From contig OZ252114.1 of NCBI GenBank assembly GCA_965248635.1, forward strand, positions 62,001 to 126,000: a stretch of 64,000 nt of DNA, read 5' to 3'. The translations under genes and the position numbers were made by a program. This document shows positions 34,258 to 43,250 of the stretch, piece by piece. Numbering within the stretch: the first letter of the stretch is position 1; every line of letters begins with the position of its first letter. The notes beneath the pieces were generated by a model. It was not told the DNA's origin. It did no database searches and saw only the letters and a list, made by a program, of their open reading frames with translations. This stretch comes from CBDAPI01 sp965248635. GTDB taxonomy: Bacteria > Acidobacteriota > UBA6911 > RPQK01 > CBDAPI01.

Positions 34258-35181
34258 ATGAAAGTGACGCAGCGCACCATAGCTTTTCTGACGGGCCCTG
34301 TCCTCTGGTCGAGTCTTCTCTATGCCCAGGACGACCCTGCCCAGGACCCAATCATTCGAGCGGAAGTCGATGTCGTCAACGTCCTCGCAACTGTGAAGAA
34401 TAAGCGAGGTGAGTATGTTCAGGGGCTGACTCTGAATGACTTTGAGGTTTTCGAAGGGGGCATCCGCCAGGAATTGCAGTTCTTTCACTACGAGACCGGC
34501 GAAACTGCCCGATCGCTTACGATCGCAGTCCTGATCGACACCAGTGGTAGCGTCAAGGATGAGCTTCGCTTCGAACAGCAAGCGGCCATCGAGTTCCTGA
34601 GAGCAACCTTGCGCGAGAAGAAGGATCTGGCGGCTGTACTCCAGTTTGACAGCGAAGTAGGGCTGGTTCAGGACTTTACCTTTGATCTGGAGAAACTTGA
34701 GTCCGAGATCTACAACATGACGCCTCCCGGTGGCGCCACCAAGCTCTATGATGCGGTGGTGATCGCCACTGAGGATCTGCTTCGTCATGAAGTGGGGCGG
34801 CGGGTCATGATCGTGCTCTCGGACGGCGCCGATACGCAGAGTTACTACCGGTCCCGTGACGCTATCCATTCCGCACAGCAGCGGGATGTGATTATTTTTG
34901 GAATCGGTGTGAGAAGCCGCGAACACCATGCCGATTTTGACCAGTTGCGTACCTTTGCGGAGGCCACAGGGGGGCACTTTTTCAAGTCCAAGGCGGATCT
35001 GCAACGGCTTCGAGAAGCGTTTACGAAGATCAACCAGGAGATCAAGAACCAGGTCAGCCTCGGCTACGTTTCTACCAATACTCGACGTGACGGGGAATTC
35101 CGGAAAGTGGAGGTTCGAGTCAAGAAACGCGGCTTGAAAGTAACACATCGTAAGGGCTATTATGCCCCGGGCAAGTCGTGA
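34258..35181 (+). CDS. secreted VWA-domain protein, acidobacterial VWFA-related type
   Basis: The 307-residue protein has a signal peptide (MKVTQRTIAFLTGPVLWSSL, cut near LYAQD), then the short beta domain VVNVLATVKNKRGEYVQGLTLNDFEVFEGG, typical of the VWFA-related family. The VWA domain has an intact MIDAS: VLIDTSGSVKDE, the threonine in PGGATKLYDA and MIVLSDGADTQS. It probably binds a metal-dependent partner outside the cell. The 401-residue minus-strand frame on the same DNA is an antisense shadow. A second, more degenerate family member is at 15851-17290. Confidence 0.87.
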   Translation: MKVTQRTIAFLTGPVLWSSLLYAQDDPAQDPIIRAEVDVVNVLATVKNKRGEYVQGLTLNDFEVFEGGIRQELQFFHYETGETARSLTIAVLIDTSGSVKDELRFEQQAAIEFLRATLREKKDLAAVLQFDSEVGLVQDFTFDLEKLESEIYNMTPPGGATKLYDAVVIATEDLLRHEVGRRVMIVLSDGADTQSYYRSRDAIHSAQQRDVIIFGIGVRSREHHADFDQLRTFAEATGGHFFKSKADLQRLREAFTKINQEIKNQVSLGYVSTNTRRDGEFRKVEVRVKKRGLKVTHRKGYYAPGKS

Positions 35182-35214
35182 TGGATTCTCGCGAACTTGA
35201 GGCCAGTGAGGTGG

Positions 35215-35922
35215 ATGCAGAAACTCCGGAAACTGAGCGTAGTCATCCCTGTTTTCAACGAGGAACCGACGGTCGAGACTCTGATTCGCCGGGTACTCGC
35301 GGTGGAACTCCCCAAAGAGGTGATCGTCGTGGACGATGGCTCTACAGACCAGACTCCGGCGATTCTGACACGACTGGCTCAGGATCCCGGGATCGCCGGC
35401 ATGGCGGTGTTTCTCCAGCACCCACGCAACCAGGGCAAGGGGGCCGCCATTCGCTCAGCCCTGGAACGGGTCGAAGGGGACGTTGTGATCATTCAGGACG
35501 CCGACCTCGAGTATGATCCGCGGGAATTCCCGAATCTGTTGGAACCTATCCTCGATGGGAGAGCTGATGTGGTCTATGGCAGCCGCTTTCTGGGGGGACC
35601 CCATCGAGTTCTGTACTTTTGGCACTATGTCGGCAACAGGGGACTGACTCTGCTCTCCAACATGTTGACCAATCTCAACCTGTCGGACATGGAAACGTGC
35701 TACAAAGCGTTCCGGACTGAGGTTTTGAAAGGCGTCACGATCCGCTCCAACCGTTTCGAGTTCGAGCCTGAGATCACTATGAAAGTCGCCCGTCAGGGGT
35801 GCCGCATCTACGAAACCCCAATCTCCTACAGCGGCCGATCCTATGCCGAAGGAAAGAAAATCGGCTGGAAGGATGGGGTGCGCACTCTGTGGGCGCTGAT
35901 CCGGTTCAGGTTTGCGGATTAG
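35215..35922 (+). CDS. family 2 glycosyltransferase, polyprenyl-phosphate mannosyltransferase-like
   Basis: From the ATG at 35215 it has 235 residues, beginning MQKLRKLSVVIPVFNEEPTV. EVIVVDDGSTDQTP and VVIIQDADLEYDP hold the DDG and D-x-D nucleotide-sugar motifs of the GT-A fold; YGSRFLGGPH and ETCYKAFRTEVLKG are typical of the dolichyl-phosphate-mannose-synthase group. No C-terminal membrane helices follow. It likely transfers a hexose to a polyprenyl phosphate. An in-frame TTG (35197) and a GTG (35206) are alternative starts, and 33 nt separate the preferred start from the VWA stop. Confidence 0.87.
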   Translation: MQKLRKLSVVIPVFNEEPTVETLIRRVLAVELPKEVIVVDDGSTDQTPAILTRLAQDPGIAGMAVFLQHPRNQGKGAAIRSALERVEGDVVIIQDADLEYDPREFPNLLEPILDGRADVVYGSRFLGGPHRVLYFWHYVGNRGLTLLSNMLTNLNLSDMETCYKAFRTEVLKGVTIRSNRFEFEPEITMKVARQGCRIYETPISYSGRSYAEGKKIGWKDGVRTLWALIRFRFAD

Positions 35923-35970
35923 GTGCTGAGTTTCTGTTAATCAACTCTCTCGGCCACTCACCATCCAAAC

Positions 35971-36030
35971 CAGAACCTGAGCGTCAGCGAGGGCTGAGTC
36001 GCAGCCGCGGCCTCACCGCCCGCGGTTCTG
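35971..36030 (+). repeat. dispersed intergenic palindromic repeat, copy 2
   Basis: This 60-nt copy runs from CAGAACCTGAGCG to CCGCCCGCGGTTCTG. The termini CAGAACC and GGTTCTG are complementary, and the internal GCCGCGGC is self-complementary, so the unit can fold into a long hairpin. It lies between two convergent genes and shares extra left-flank sequence (CACTCACCATCCAAAC) with copy 1. Confidence 0.85.
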
Positions 36031-36065
36031 AGGCAGTAGTTTCAGCCCAGGCACCCTTAGTCGAG

Positions 36066-37433
36066 TCACAGCATCAGGCTTAGATACTCAACCAGCGCCG
36101 CCAGATCCTGCTCGCTGATCTTGCCCTGAAAGACGGGCATTCGAGAGTCGGGATTGTTGGCCCTGGGATTGAGGATCTGCTGGCGCAGATACTCTCGGCT
36201 GAATTTCCAACCAGCTTGACTGAGGTCCGGCCCCACAAGTCCACCCTGGTCTCCCAATCGGTGGCAGTTGATGCACTGCAAGTGAATCAATGCCTGTCTG
36301 GCCCGGATCATCTGCTCGGGATGATCGCTCTCTGGAAGCGGCAGTGCTTCCTCAGAGATCTGCTCTCTCTCGCCGGAGTGATAGATCTTGCTATCGGCGG
36401 AAGTCGCATACATGCCGGCAAAGAGAGCCACTACAGAGAAAACAGCCAGCTTTCGGTCCCGCCAATACCGAGATGGGGATCTGTCGAGCAGTGGCAGCGC
36501 GAACAGGGTCAGGACGATTAGTGTGGGGAGAATAACCGTCGCCAGCGCGGGAGGGCCAGGCACGACTCTTAACAGTTCATAGTGGGCCAGGAAATACCAC
36601 TCGGGGCGCGGGTCGTAGGCGGTGTCGGAGAGATCTACCCCGACCTCAAGACCCGGGGGGAACAGGACTGCCACGACCAGCAACAGAACCAGAGCGACGA
36701 GTGAAGCGGTGCTGTCGCGGAACATTTGCTCCGGATAGAAGGGAATGGTCCGCTCTTCTTTTCGGTCGCTCAGGGGATCCCGGGCAATCTTGTGTTTCCT
36801 CAGCAAGTAGAGATGGAGGGAGACGACTCCCACTAAGAGGCCAGGCAGAAAAAAGACGTGGAGAGCGAAGAAGCGGCTCAAAGTATAGGCCCCGAGTTCC
36901 TTTCCCCCGCGAAGAAAGTCCGCGAAGAAAGGGCCCAGGAGAGGGCCGGTTGAAATCATCTCCGCTCCCACTCGCGTTGCCCAGTAGCCCTTTTGGTCCC
37001 AGGGAAGCAGAGAACCGGTGAAGGCGAAGATCAGAATCAGCAGAAAAACCACCACGCCAGCCATCCAGTTCAGTTCACGAGGACGTTTGTAGGCCCCGGC
37101 GATTACCACGCGCAGGATGTGAAGGGTGGCCACCAGGATCATAAACGTTGTGCCCCAGACATGGATCCCCCTCACCAGGCGCCCCGGCTGGTTATGCTCT
37201 TCGAGGTGACGAAGACTCTCCCATGCATGGTCGGGTGTGGGTGCATAAAAGAGCAGCAACACCCCTCCAGTCAGGAATTGAACTGTAAGGAGGAAGACCA
37301 AGACGCTTCCGAGTGTGTGACGCCAGCCCGCACTGGGAGGCTGAGGATCACCGAAAAATGCCCGCAATGGTGTTCTCAGGGGCAGCCGTTCATCGAGAAA
37401 CTGGATCAGTTTCCTCATTTGCGACGGATCCAT
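36066..37433 (-). CDS. cytochrome b fused to a C-terminal cytochrome c domain (bc complex)
   Basis: From the ATG at 37433 it has 455 residues and begins MDPSQMRKLIQFLDERLPLR. The N-terminal cytochrome b has four heme helices with histidine pairs (GIHVWGTTFMILVATLHILR; FFALHVFFLPGLLVGVVSLH) and a subunit-IV-like part with PRPEWYFLAHYELL, the Q-site motif. After the last helix a mono-heme c domain follows, with CINCH near residue 390 and an axial Met in RMPVFQG. It oxidises quinol and passes electrons to c-type heme. Start overlaps the Rieske gene by 19 nt. The frame is open upstream, but that part is Rieske antiframe. Confidence 0.9.
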   Translation of the reverse strand: MDPSQMRKLIQFLDERLPLRTPLRAFFGDPQPPSAGWRHTLGSVLVFLLTVQFLTGGVLLLFYAPTPDHAWESLRHLEEHNQPGRLVRGIHVWGTTFMILVATLHILRVVIAGAYKRPRELNWMAGVVVFLLILIFAFTGSLLPWDQKGYWATRVGAEMISTGPLLGPFFADFLRGGKELGAYTLSRFFALHVFFLPGLLVGVVSLHLYLLRKHKIARDPLSDRKEERTIPFYPEQMFRDSTASLVALVLLLVVAVLFPPGLEVGVDLSDTAYDPRPEWYFLAHYELLRVVPGPPALATVILPTLIVLTLFALPLLDRSPSRYWRDRKLAVFSVVALFAGMYATSADSKIYHSGEREQISEEALPLPESDHPEQMIRARQALIHLQCINCHRLGDQGGLVGPDLSQAGWKFSREYLRQQILNPRANNPDSRMPVFQGKISEQDLAALVEYLSLML

Positions 37434-37879
37434 ACCTTGCTGTCCCGAAGTTCGGCATGAAATCTCCGCAAGGGAAGAGGTGGCGGACCCGACACCACTT
37501 CTCCGTCGGGATCGTAGGCGCCTCCGTGACAGGGACACTGAAATCGGCTGATACTGCTTTTCCAGTGCACTGAACATCCGAGGTGCGTACAACGAGAGGA
37601 AAAGACCACAGGATGGCCATTCTGAAGCAGCGCCTAGACCGCTTCACTCTTGTCTTCGGTCAGCCACCCCTGTGTTTGCTGGAAACGAAGCGCCAGGGGG
37701 CGGGGCTGATCGGTCAGTTGTTCGAGATCCACCAGCGGGACCCAATCGGACCCGCGACCGGAAAAAATTGGCAGTACGGACGCCCAAGTCATGAGGCCGG
37801 TCAGAACAGCTCCAATCACGGCCTGGACTCCCCACACCATTCTCGCTAAGAACTTCCGTCTCTGTTCGATCTGGGTCAT
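37415..37879 (-). pseudogene. Rieske iron-sulfur protein interrupted by an in-frame TAG
   Basis: The reading frame opens MTQIEQRRKFLARMVWGVQA (twin-Arg-like start plus one helix) and stops at a TAG at 37634-37636 after EDKSEAV. The same frame then continues without any shift: ALLQNGHPVVFSSRCTHLGC, then CPCHGGAYDPDG, ending at 37415. Both cluster-binding boxes (CTHLGC, CPCHGG) are intact and in register. Homologues often carry an aromatic residue where the TAG sits (for example W in VWVVR-type strands), so a TGG-to-TAG change is likely. Overlap with the cytochrome b gene is kept. It may be a true mutation, a strain or assembly error, or a suppressed stop. Confidence 0.85.
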
Positions 37880-38091
37880 GGTTCGCACCAAGATAACGCA
37901 GACAGTCTCCTTCTGGGACAGAAAATGGCTAGAAGGGGACTGCAAATTCCAGAGAGTGACGGGCCAACGAGAGTCGCGCACTTGCGAAGAGTAGGAGCCG
38001 CTTCCATGCCGCGATTTGATCGGACCACAGAGGGTCCTCCTATTCTCCCGTGGCAAACGAATCCAGGATCCAGAACCCAGAACCTATTCAA

Positions 38092-41000
38092 TCACCTCCT
38101 ACTCCGCAAGGGAGGGATCCATTCTTCAACAAGCCGGGTGTTCCAGGTCCTCATGTAGTCCCGGTGACGATCGGAGGCCGGATGCTCTTCTTCAGGAGGA
38201 TATGGGAAGGCCGTCATCCCGTGGAAGGGAAGTGGCCCCACGTAGTCGGACGCCGCGGAATTGACGTCCATGTCTTTCCCAAAACCATCCACGAAAACCA
38301 GATAATCCCGGGTCCATCCGGCCGGGAGAGCGGCCAGGCTGCCAACGTCGAACCAGACTTCAATCTCATCACCAGAGCGCGTAATGACGAAAAAGTCGTC
38401 GATCTGGGCAAGCAGTGGGCGCACGTCACCGTAACGGGTATAGGCTCCCACGTGCGTTTTCCACTGAGCCACCTGCGACCGACTGGAATAATTATAGGTT
38501 TTGGGCAGGCGCCCATCCGGGCTGGAGAACTCGGGGAAACCTCGGAACTGAAGATCTGCTACGAAGGGTGCGAGCCGGGCGGTCCGGAAATCGGTCCGAG
38601 CTGGAGAACTCTCCACCAGAATCTGATCCCAGTGGATGCGCATGTTGGTCACGATCTTGACTTTTCTCGATGGGGACAGAAACTTGCCGGTCAGTTCCAC
38701 CGTCATGGGCTTGGGCAAGCCGGCCGGAAAACCCATTCGGCTCACAACCGTGACCCATCGGCCCGATTTATCCTGGACCTGCAGGTAAGGCGGCACCAGC
38801 ATCAGCCCGGCCTGGGAGGCTGCCAGATTGCTGGTACTGTCCGCATAATCGATCCAGGCGTGCATCAGCAGGAGCACCCGCTCGTCCTCGGTGTTTCCCA
38901 GGTCGAGGACCAACTCGTGCAGGTTGGCATATCCCTTGAAAGGCCCGGGCTCGAAGAGAGCCGCGTAAACCCGGTCGATGACACGGATTTCCTGCAGTAC
39001 ACTGCGACCCTTGCCGTCCGTGGCAGAGACGGGGAGGCGTGCAGCCTGGAAGGTGAGCAGGCGATGGGAATCATAGGGAGGGCCGGGAAGCAGCTTCTCG
39101 TCGGGATAAACCTCAAATTCGGCCGGGTGGTCAACAGCTACCAGCTCCAACTTGTCGAAGAAAATGATCTCTTCCAGCTGGTTGTTGAGAGTGATTCCCA
39201 GCTGCCCGTTTTTCAAAGCGACATCCCCCCGGGAAAGCTTGATGTACTCATCGGTGTCGGGGTAGTTGTATGTTGCCGGGGCCAGCAGTGCGCCGAAGGC
39301 GCTGCCGCCGAGAAAGTCCGTCTGGAAACGATAGTCGTTTCCGTCCCAGACGTAGAGAATTGGGCAACTGGTCCCCTTACGGTCCAGTTCCTGTACGCGG
39401 AAACGCTTGTTGACGGGTGGGTCGATCTCCGATTGAAGGACTCCTCCAGGCCACAGCAGCCGAACGGCATCAGCCCGGTTTGAGCCCAGGCCGAAATGAA
39501 GCAGAGGTGGATTCTGGCTCATGCCCCCGTGTCCCCCCATGGCCTCGGCCTTTTGCCACAATCGGCCGGCCAGCACCTCTACCTTGGTCCCCAGCCCCAT
39601 GCGGTTACTGTTGGTACCGGCCAAATGGACCTGAAGCCAGTTGTTGTGGGTCACGGTGTCGTTTCGCAGCAACAGGGGCATGCTCTGGTTGACCGCCACC
39701 GCAAAGTCGAGGTCCCCGTCGTTGTCGAAGTCGACGACACTCAATCCCCGAACCTCCAGATTTGAATGATCCTGGAAGCCGTTAGCAGCGGTTTCAACCA
39801 GCTTTCCCTGCCGGTTCTGAAAGAAATGAATTGAAGTCTCAACCGGGCTTGTGGACTTTCTTTCAGCCACAGCAGCCAGGTCCAGATCCCCGTCGTTGTC
39901 CGCGTCCAGAGTTTGAAGGGCGATAAGTCGCATCTGAGGCGGAAGAAGAGTCCGGGCGGCGTCCGCTCGAAACGAGTTGCCCGAGCCATTCAGGAAGAGC
40001 GCGGCGTTGCTCGCTCCGCCGGCCAGGCCGGCAACGAGGTCCATTTTCCCATCTCGATTCAGGTCACCCACCGCAAGCGTCGGCGTCGGCCACTGAGTCG
40101 GCAAGTTGAGGGCCTGGAAAGTTCCATTCCGGAGATTGCTGAAGAGCGAGGGAGGCGTGTCCGAGTTTATTGCCAGCAGGTCGACATCCCTGGAATTGTT
40201 GAAGTCAAAAGCTATGACAGCTGAGGTCGAGGAACTGCTGCCGGTTACACCCGCCGCTTTGGACACATCCGAAAAAGTGCCGGCTCCGTTGTTTCGATAG
40301 AGCACATTGGGGTGCCCCGCCAGGTAAAAGCCGGCAGTCGTTGGCTTGCCTGCTGCTGGAGCCAGGAGGTTGGCTACATAGATGTCGAGGTCGCCATCGT
40401 GGTCGTAATCAACTCCCGTCGCGCTGCTACCGCCTCCTGCGTCCCCTACGCCCGCTTCTGTAGTCCGATCTGTGAAGGTGCCGTCGCCGTCATTGATTAA
40501 CAGTCGGTTCGGACCCAGGCGCACCAGATAAAGGTCAAGCTGCTCGTCGTTGTTGTAGTCACCCCAGCTGCCGGACATGACAGCTGTCGAGCCGTCCAGC
40601 CCCGCAGATGAGGTGACATCCACGAAACGACCTTCGACATTCCGAAACAGGCGGCTTCCGGTCCCTGCAAAAGACGAGCAGCCAACAAAAAGATCGAACC
40701 AGCCATCCCCATCAAAGTCTCCGAAACTCACACCGCTACCCAGTTGTTCCAGAGCTTTCCGGGACATGAGAGAACCAGGCTGGGTCACTGATTTGCTGCC
40801 GGTCCGAAGACGTGTCTGGGGTTGGATCCCCAGCTCTGATGAGACCTCCGAAAAGGAAATCGCCATCGAAGTCTCCGTTCGATCGTCAGCTTTCAGATAG
40901 GAGTCGAGCTGATCGATGACGAGGGAGTAACGGCCTTGCTCTAGGTACTGGAGACCAATCGTATCGGTCCCGAACTGACCCTGCAGGCGCTGGAACTCGA

Positions 41001-41589
41001 GCATTTCAGCCATTCCAGCATCCCGCTGACCGCTTCTCTGCAGGGCTATAGCCAGGTTGTATCGGGCAGAGGCGTTGAACGGTTGGAACTCAAGAGTCTT
41101 CCTGAGGTAGGAGGCTGCTTTCTCGAATTCCCGTTCTCGGCGGTAGAGAAGTCCGAGGAAGTAATTGGCCGAAGGGTCGGTTGGATCGATCTCGACGACT
41201 CTCTGGAAGCTTCGGAGGGCCCCCGCGGTGTCCGCCTGGTTTCGCAGGATGAGGCCCGTCATGTACAGCGCCCGGATCTGGTCGGGGTCAATTTGCAATG
41301 CCTTTTGAAAAGATTGGACGGCCTCTTCGTACTCCTGCTGATAGTACTTCGCTATTCCCAGGTTCAAGTGCCCGGGGATGAATTGGGGATCCAGAGAGAC
41401 CAGTTTCTGGAACTGCTGAGCGGCCTCCTCGAACTTGAGTTGCTCCATCAGAGCAACACCAATATTGTTGGTTCGCGTCAATCGGGACTCGAGCATCTGG
41501 CCCTGCTGGACGTGAGCACTCGGTGCAGCGCCGACCTCGAGCAGAAACAGGGCTCCCAGCAGGAGGGGAAGCAGTTTGCGGAATGTCAT
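38092..41589 (-). CDS. secreted TPR / FG-GAP (VCBS) / UnbV giant protein
   Basis: From the ATG at 41589 the protein has 1165 residues, with a signal peptide (MTFRKLLPLLLGALFLLEVG). About six TPR units follow (40-260; FIPGHLNLGIAKYYQQEYEE). Next come FG-GAP/VCBS beta-propeller repeats (290-640) with calcium-type loops DFDGDGWFDLFV, YDHDGDLDIYV and DADNDGDLDLAAV, and an ASPIC/UnbV domain (about 650-740; HFGLGSNRADAVRLLWPGG). The C-terminal 420 residues are a beta-rich region without a name. The function is unknown; such proteins are expanded in Acidobacteriota and Planctomycetota. The upstream-extended frame (to 41715) runs into the MITE at 41608 and is not preferred. Confidence 0.82.
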   Translation of the reverse strand: MTFRKLLPLLLGALFLLEVGAAPSAHVQQGQMLESRLTRTNNIGVALMEQLKFEEAAQQFQKLVSLDPQFIPGHLNLGIAKYYQQEYEEAVQSFQKALQIDPDQIRALYMTGLILRNQADTAGALRSFQRVVEIDPTDPSANYFLGLLYRREREFEKAASYLRKTLEFQPFNASARYNLAIALQRSGQRDAGMAEMLEFQRLQGQFGTDTIGLQYLEQGRYSLVIDQLDSYLKADDRTETSMAISFSEVSSELGIQPQTRLRTGSKSVTQPGSLMSRKALEQLGSGVSFGDFDGDGWFDLFVGCSSFAGTGSRLFRNVEGRFVDVTSSAGLDGSTAVMSGSWGDYNNDEQLDLYLVRLGPNRLLINDGDGTFTDRTTEAGVGDAGGGSSATGVDYDHDGDLDIYVANLLAPAAGKPTTAGFYLAGHPNVLYRNNGAGTFSDVSKAAGVTGSSSSTSAVIAFDFNNSRDVDLLAINSDTPPSLFSNLRNGTFQALNLPTQWPTPTLAVGDLNRDGKMDLVAGLAGGASNAALFLNGSGNSFRADAARTLLPPQMRLIALQTLDADNDGDLDLAAVAERKSTSPVETSIHFFQNRQGKLVETAANGFQDHSNLEVRGLSVVDFDNDGDLDFAVAVNQSMPLLLRNDTVTHNNWLQVHLAGTNSNRMGLGTKVEVLAGRLWQKAEAMGGHGGMSQNPPLLHFGLGSNRADAVRLLWPGGVLQSEIDPPVNKRFRVQELDRKGTSCPILYVWDGNDYRFQTDFLGGSAFGALLAPATYNYPDTDEYIKLSRGDVALKNGQLGITLNNQLEEIIFFDKLELVAVDHPAEFEVYPDEKLLPGPPYDSHRLLTFQAARLPVSATDGKGRSVLQEIRVIDRVYAALFEPGPFKGYANLHELVLDLGNTEDERVLLLMHAWIDYADSTSNLAASQAGLMLVPPYLQVQDKSGRWVTVVSRMGFPAGLPKPMTVELTGKFLSPSRKVKIVTNMRIHWDQILVESSPARTDFRTARLAPFVADLQFRGFPEFSSPDGRLPKTYNYSSRSQVAQWKTHVGAYTRYGDVRPLLAQIDDFFVITRSGDEIEVWFDVGSLAALPAGWTRDYLVFVDGFGKDMDVNSAASDYVGPLPFHGMTAFPYPPEEEHPASDRHRDYMRTWNTRLVEEWIPPLRSRR

Positions 41590-41607
41590 TCGAAGTACTC
41601 CCTTTTC

Positions 41608-41766
41608 TAGTGCACTGTCCGGAAAGTTCACGCCGCTACTTCGGGCGTCTTTTCGCCGACAGCTTTGTTGCGCTACCTCGAAATACCCTCGGCATTCCTG
41701 CGTCGCGCGCCTCACTGGCGATGAAAATCCGAATTAACGCCGCGAACTTCCCGGACAGTACACTCG
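41608..41766 (-). mobile_element. MITE-like element, copy 1
   Basis: About 160 bp with terminal inverted repeats: the left end TAGTGCACTGTCCGGAAAGT and the right end (read inward on the minus strand) GAGTGTACTGTCCGGGAAGT. It is highly similar along its length to the element at 61720-61886, which is in the opposite orientation. It encodes no transposase. It sits 18 nt upstream of the FG-GAP gene ATG and about 23 nt after the stop of the methyltransferase-like gene, so all transcripts entering the FG-GAP gene must cross it. The outermost TAGTGCA is shared with the IS630 element. Confidence 0.85.
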
Positions 41767-41788
41767 GTACCGAACGTGAGTACTCGAA

Positions 41789-42460
41789 TTATCTCAGAAA
41801 GCGTCTCTGGGTGTGACCCGAGGGCGAAAAAGAGAAGAGATACTCTTTGAAACCGTTGCGCAGGAGGTAGGAATTCAACACCACATACCCCGGCATCAGT
41901 TTGCCGAGTTGTGACTCCCGGTACTGAGGACAGGGCCGGACAATGTCGGAGAGTCGCTGGCTGGCGATCGTCTCATGGTCGATGATCGAGTACCTGGCAG
42001 GGCGTTCAGGGATGGACTTGTGCGTGGAAAAGAAAGCCAGCAACAGAGTGTCTCGCCGACAGAAACGGCCCAGATGGGACATCAATTCCTGGAATCCCAA
42101 CTCCTCCAGATAGTTGAGCAGATCCCAGGCGAGAATGACGTCAAAGTGAGTTCCAGGTTGGAACGGAAGCAGATACTGATAGACCGTTTCGAGGGGGACT
42201 CCGTCCTCCGGCGACAAGAAATCAAAAGAACTCAGAGTGCAGTAAAAGTCTTCGATATAGAGCTTTCTGCAGAAATTCGAGCAGAATTCGACATTCTGGC
42301 GGACGGAACAACCGAGGTCGAGAACGTTGTATCGCTCTTCTTTTCGAAGCCGCCGGGTCAGCGTCTTGAGAGCCAGCGATCGCTGGGTCTCGGGCTCGGG
42401 CAACTTCCTCGATTTCTGATGAGCGGGCTGGAGCTTGTTGCGTAACCAAATCCATTTCAT
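41789..42460 (-). CDS. methyltransferase-like protein (class I SAM fold)
   Basis: The 223-residue protein has YNVLDLGCSVRQNVEFC as motif I, a shortened form of DxGxGxG, then a motif-II-like acidic strand (KLYIEDFYCTL) and FDVILAWDLLNYLEEL as motif IV, the layout of a SAM-dependent methyltransferase. The glycine-rich loop is degenerate, so activity is uncertain. The gene starts with ATG overlapping the bactofilin stop (ATGA at 42457-42460), so both are expressed together and this protein may act on an envelope or cytoskeletal partner. The family name is not recognised. Confidence 0.6.
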   Translation of the reverse strand: MKWIWLRNKLQPAHQKSRKLPEPETQRSLALKTLTRRLRKEERYNVLDLGCSVRQNVEFCSNFCRKLYIEDFYCTLSSFDFLSPEDGVPLETVYQYLLPFQPGTHFDVILAWDLLNYLEELGFQELMSHLGRFCRRDTLLLAFFSTHKSIPERPARYSIIDHETIASQRLSDIVRPCPQYRESQLGKLMPGYVVLNSYLLRNGFKEYLFSFSPSGHTQRRFLR

Positions 42461-42981
42461 TGGTTTCGGCCGAGGGGCATCTCGGCCGTTTTCGGAGTCG
42501 ATTTGGGGTTCTTGGGCGATTCTGGAGAGAGACTGGGTGAGGTCGTAGCCTTGCTGGTGCCCTTCGTGCCGAGAGGGTCTTCCTGGACCGGGTTGACGCC
42601 CATATCAATACTTCCCTTGAAGGTTGCTCCATCCTCAAGGCTCACACGGGGAGCCACCAGGTTTCCTTTCACGTTACCCGTCTTGCGTATGACGATCTTC
42701 TCTTCGCCAAAGAGGTTCCCACGGACCTCGCCCTCAACGCTGATGACCTTTGCGTGTATATCCGCTTTGACGCGCCCGCTCGAGCCGACGGTGAGATCAT
42801 TTCCATCCAGAGTAATCTGACCCTCTACTCGCCCCTGAATCAAGAGGTGTTCTTCTCCACTGAGGTCACCCTTGACCAGAATGGACGAGCCGATCGTGGC
42901 CCGTTGATCGAGGACTTTGGGGGCCGCGGAGGGTGTTATGTAATCGTCTGACGGCAGCCGGGGGTCATTCTTTTTCCACAT
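42457..42981 (-). CDS. bactofilin (polymer-forming cytoskeletal protein)
   Basis: The 174-residue protein has a central right-handed beta helix (about 30-125): ILVKGDLSGEEHLLIQGRVEGQITL in pieces, then VKADIHAKVISVEGEVRGNL and VKGNLVAPRVSLEDGATFKGSIDM. Bactofilins polymerise into filaments that organise cell shape or polar machinery. The tail is proline- and serine-rich and unstructured. The upstream region has TTGACT and TATAGA at only 15-nt spacing, a weak promoter candidate. Confidence 0.92.
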   Translation of the reverse strand: MWKKNDPRLPSDDYITPSAAPKVLDQRATIGSSILVKGDLSGEEHLLIQGRVEGQITLDGNDLTVGSSGRVKADIHAKVISVEGEVRGNLFGEEKIVIRKTGNVKGNLVAPRVSLEDGATFKGSIDMGVNPVQEDPLGTKGTSKATTSPSLSPESPKNPKSTPKTAEMPLGRNQ

Positions 42982-43092
42982 AGCTCTCTTTTGCTCCCTA
43001 AACTGGATTTCTAGTTTCTATAACCAAACCGCTGCCAAGTCAAGGAGGGTTCCGAGTTCCGGGTTCCGCGTTCCTGTTCACCGAGTAGCCAT

Positions 43093-43152
43093 CAGAACCC
43101 GAGCGCCTGCGAGGGCTGAGCGGTAGCCGCGGCCTGACCGCCCGCGGTTCTG
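43093..43152 (+). repeat. dispersed intergenic palindromic repeat, copy 3
   Basis: This 60-nt copy (CAGAACCCGAGCGCCTGCGA to CGCCCGCGGTTCTG) has complementary ends and is the closest to a consensus. A second low-complexity stretch, several units of ACCAGTA/ACCAGCA, follows at 43187-43210 and also occurs after the 18182-18278 repeat. Both are in the 269-nt gap between the bactofilin and transporter genes, where nothing else is visible. Confidence 0.85.
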
Positions 43153-43250
43153 TTATCTCGTTCTTGCAACTATCCCAACCCAGGAACCAGCAACCAGTAA
43201 CCAGTAGCCAGGTACTAGAAAGGCCAGAAGATGGGTATGACGAGTCGGCC

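Noticed and set aside
34216..35421. 401-codon minus-strand frame over the VWA protein gene
   Set aside because: It is antisense to a gene with a signal peptide and intact MIDAS motifs, and its own protein has no recognisable domain.
36066..37592. 508-codon version of the cytochrome b gene
   Set aside because: The first 53 codons overlap the Rieske 3' end in another frame and contain no cytochrome b sequence; the ATG at 37433 is better.
38050..39483. 477-codon plus-strand frame over the FG-GAP gene
   Set aside because: Antisense shadow; the sense frame holds calcium-loop and UnbV motifs and continues far beyond it.
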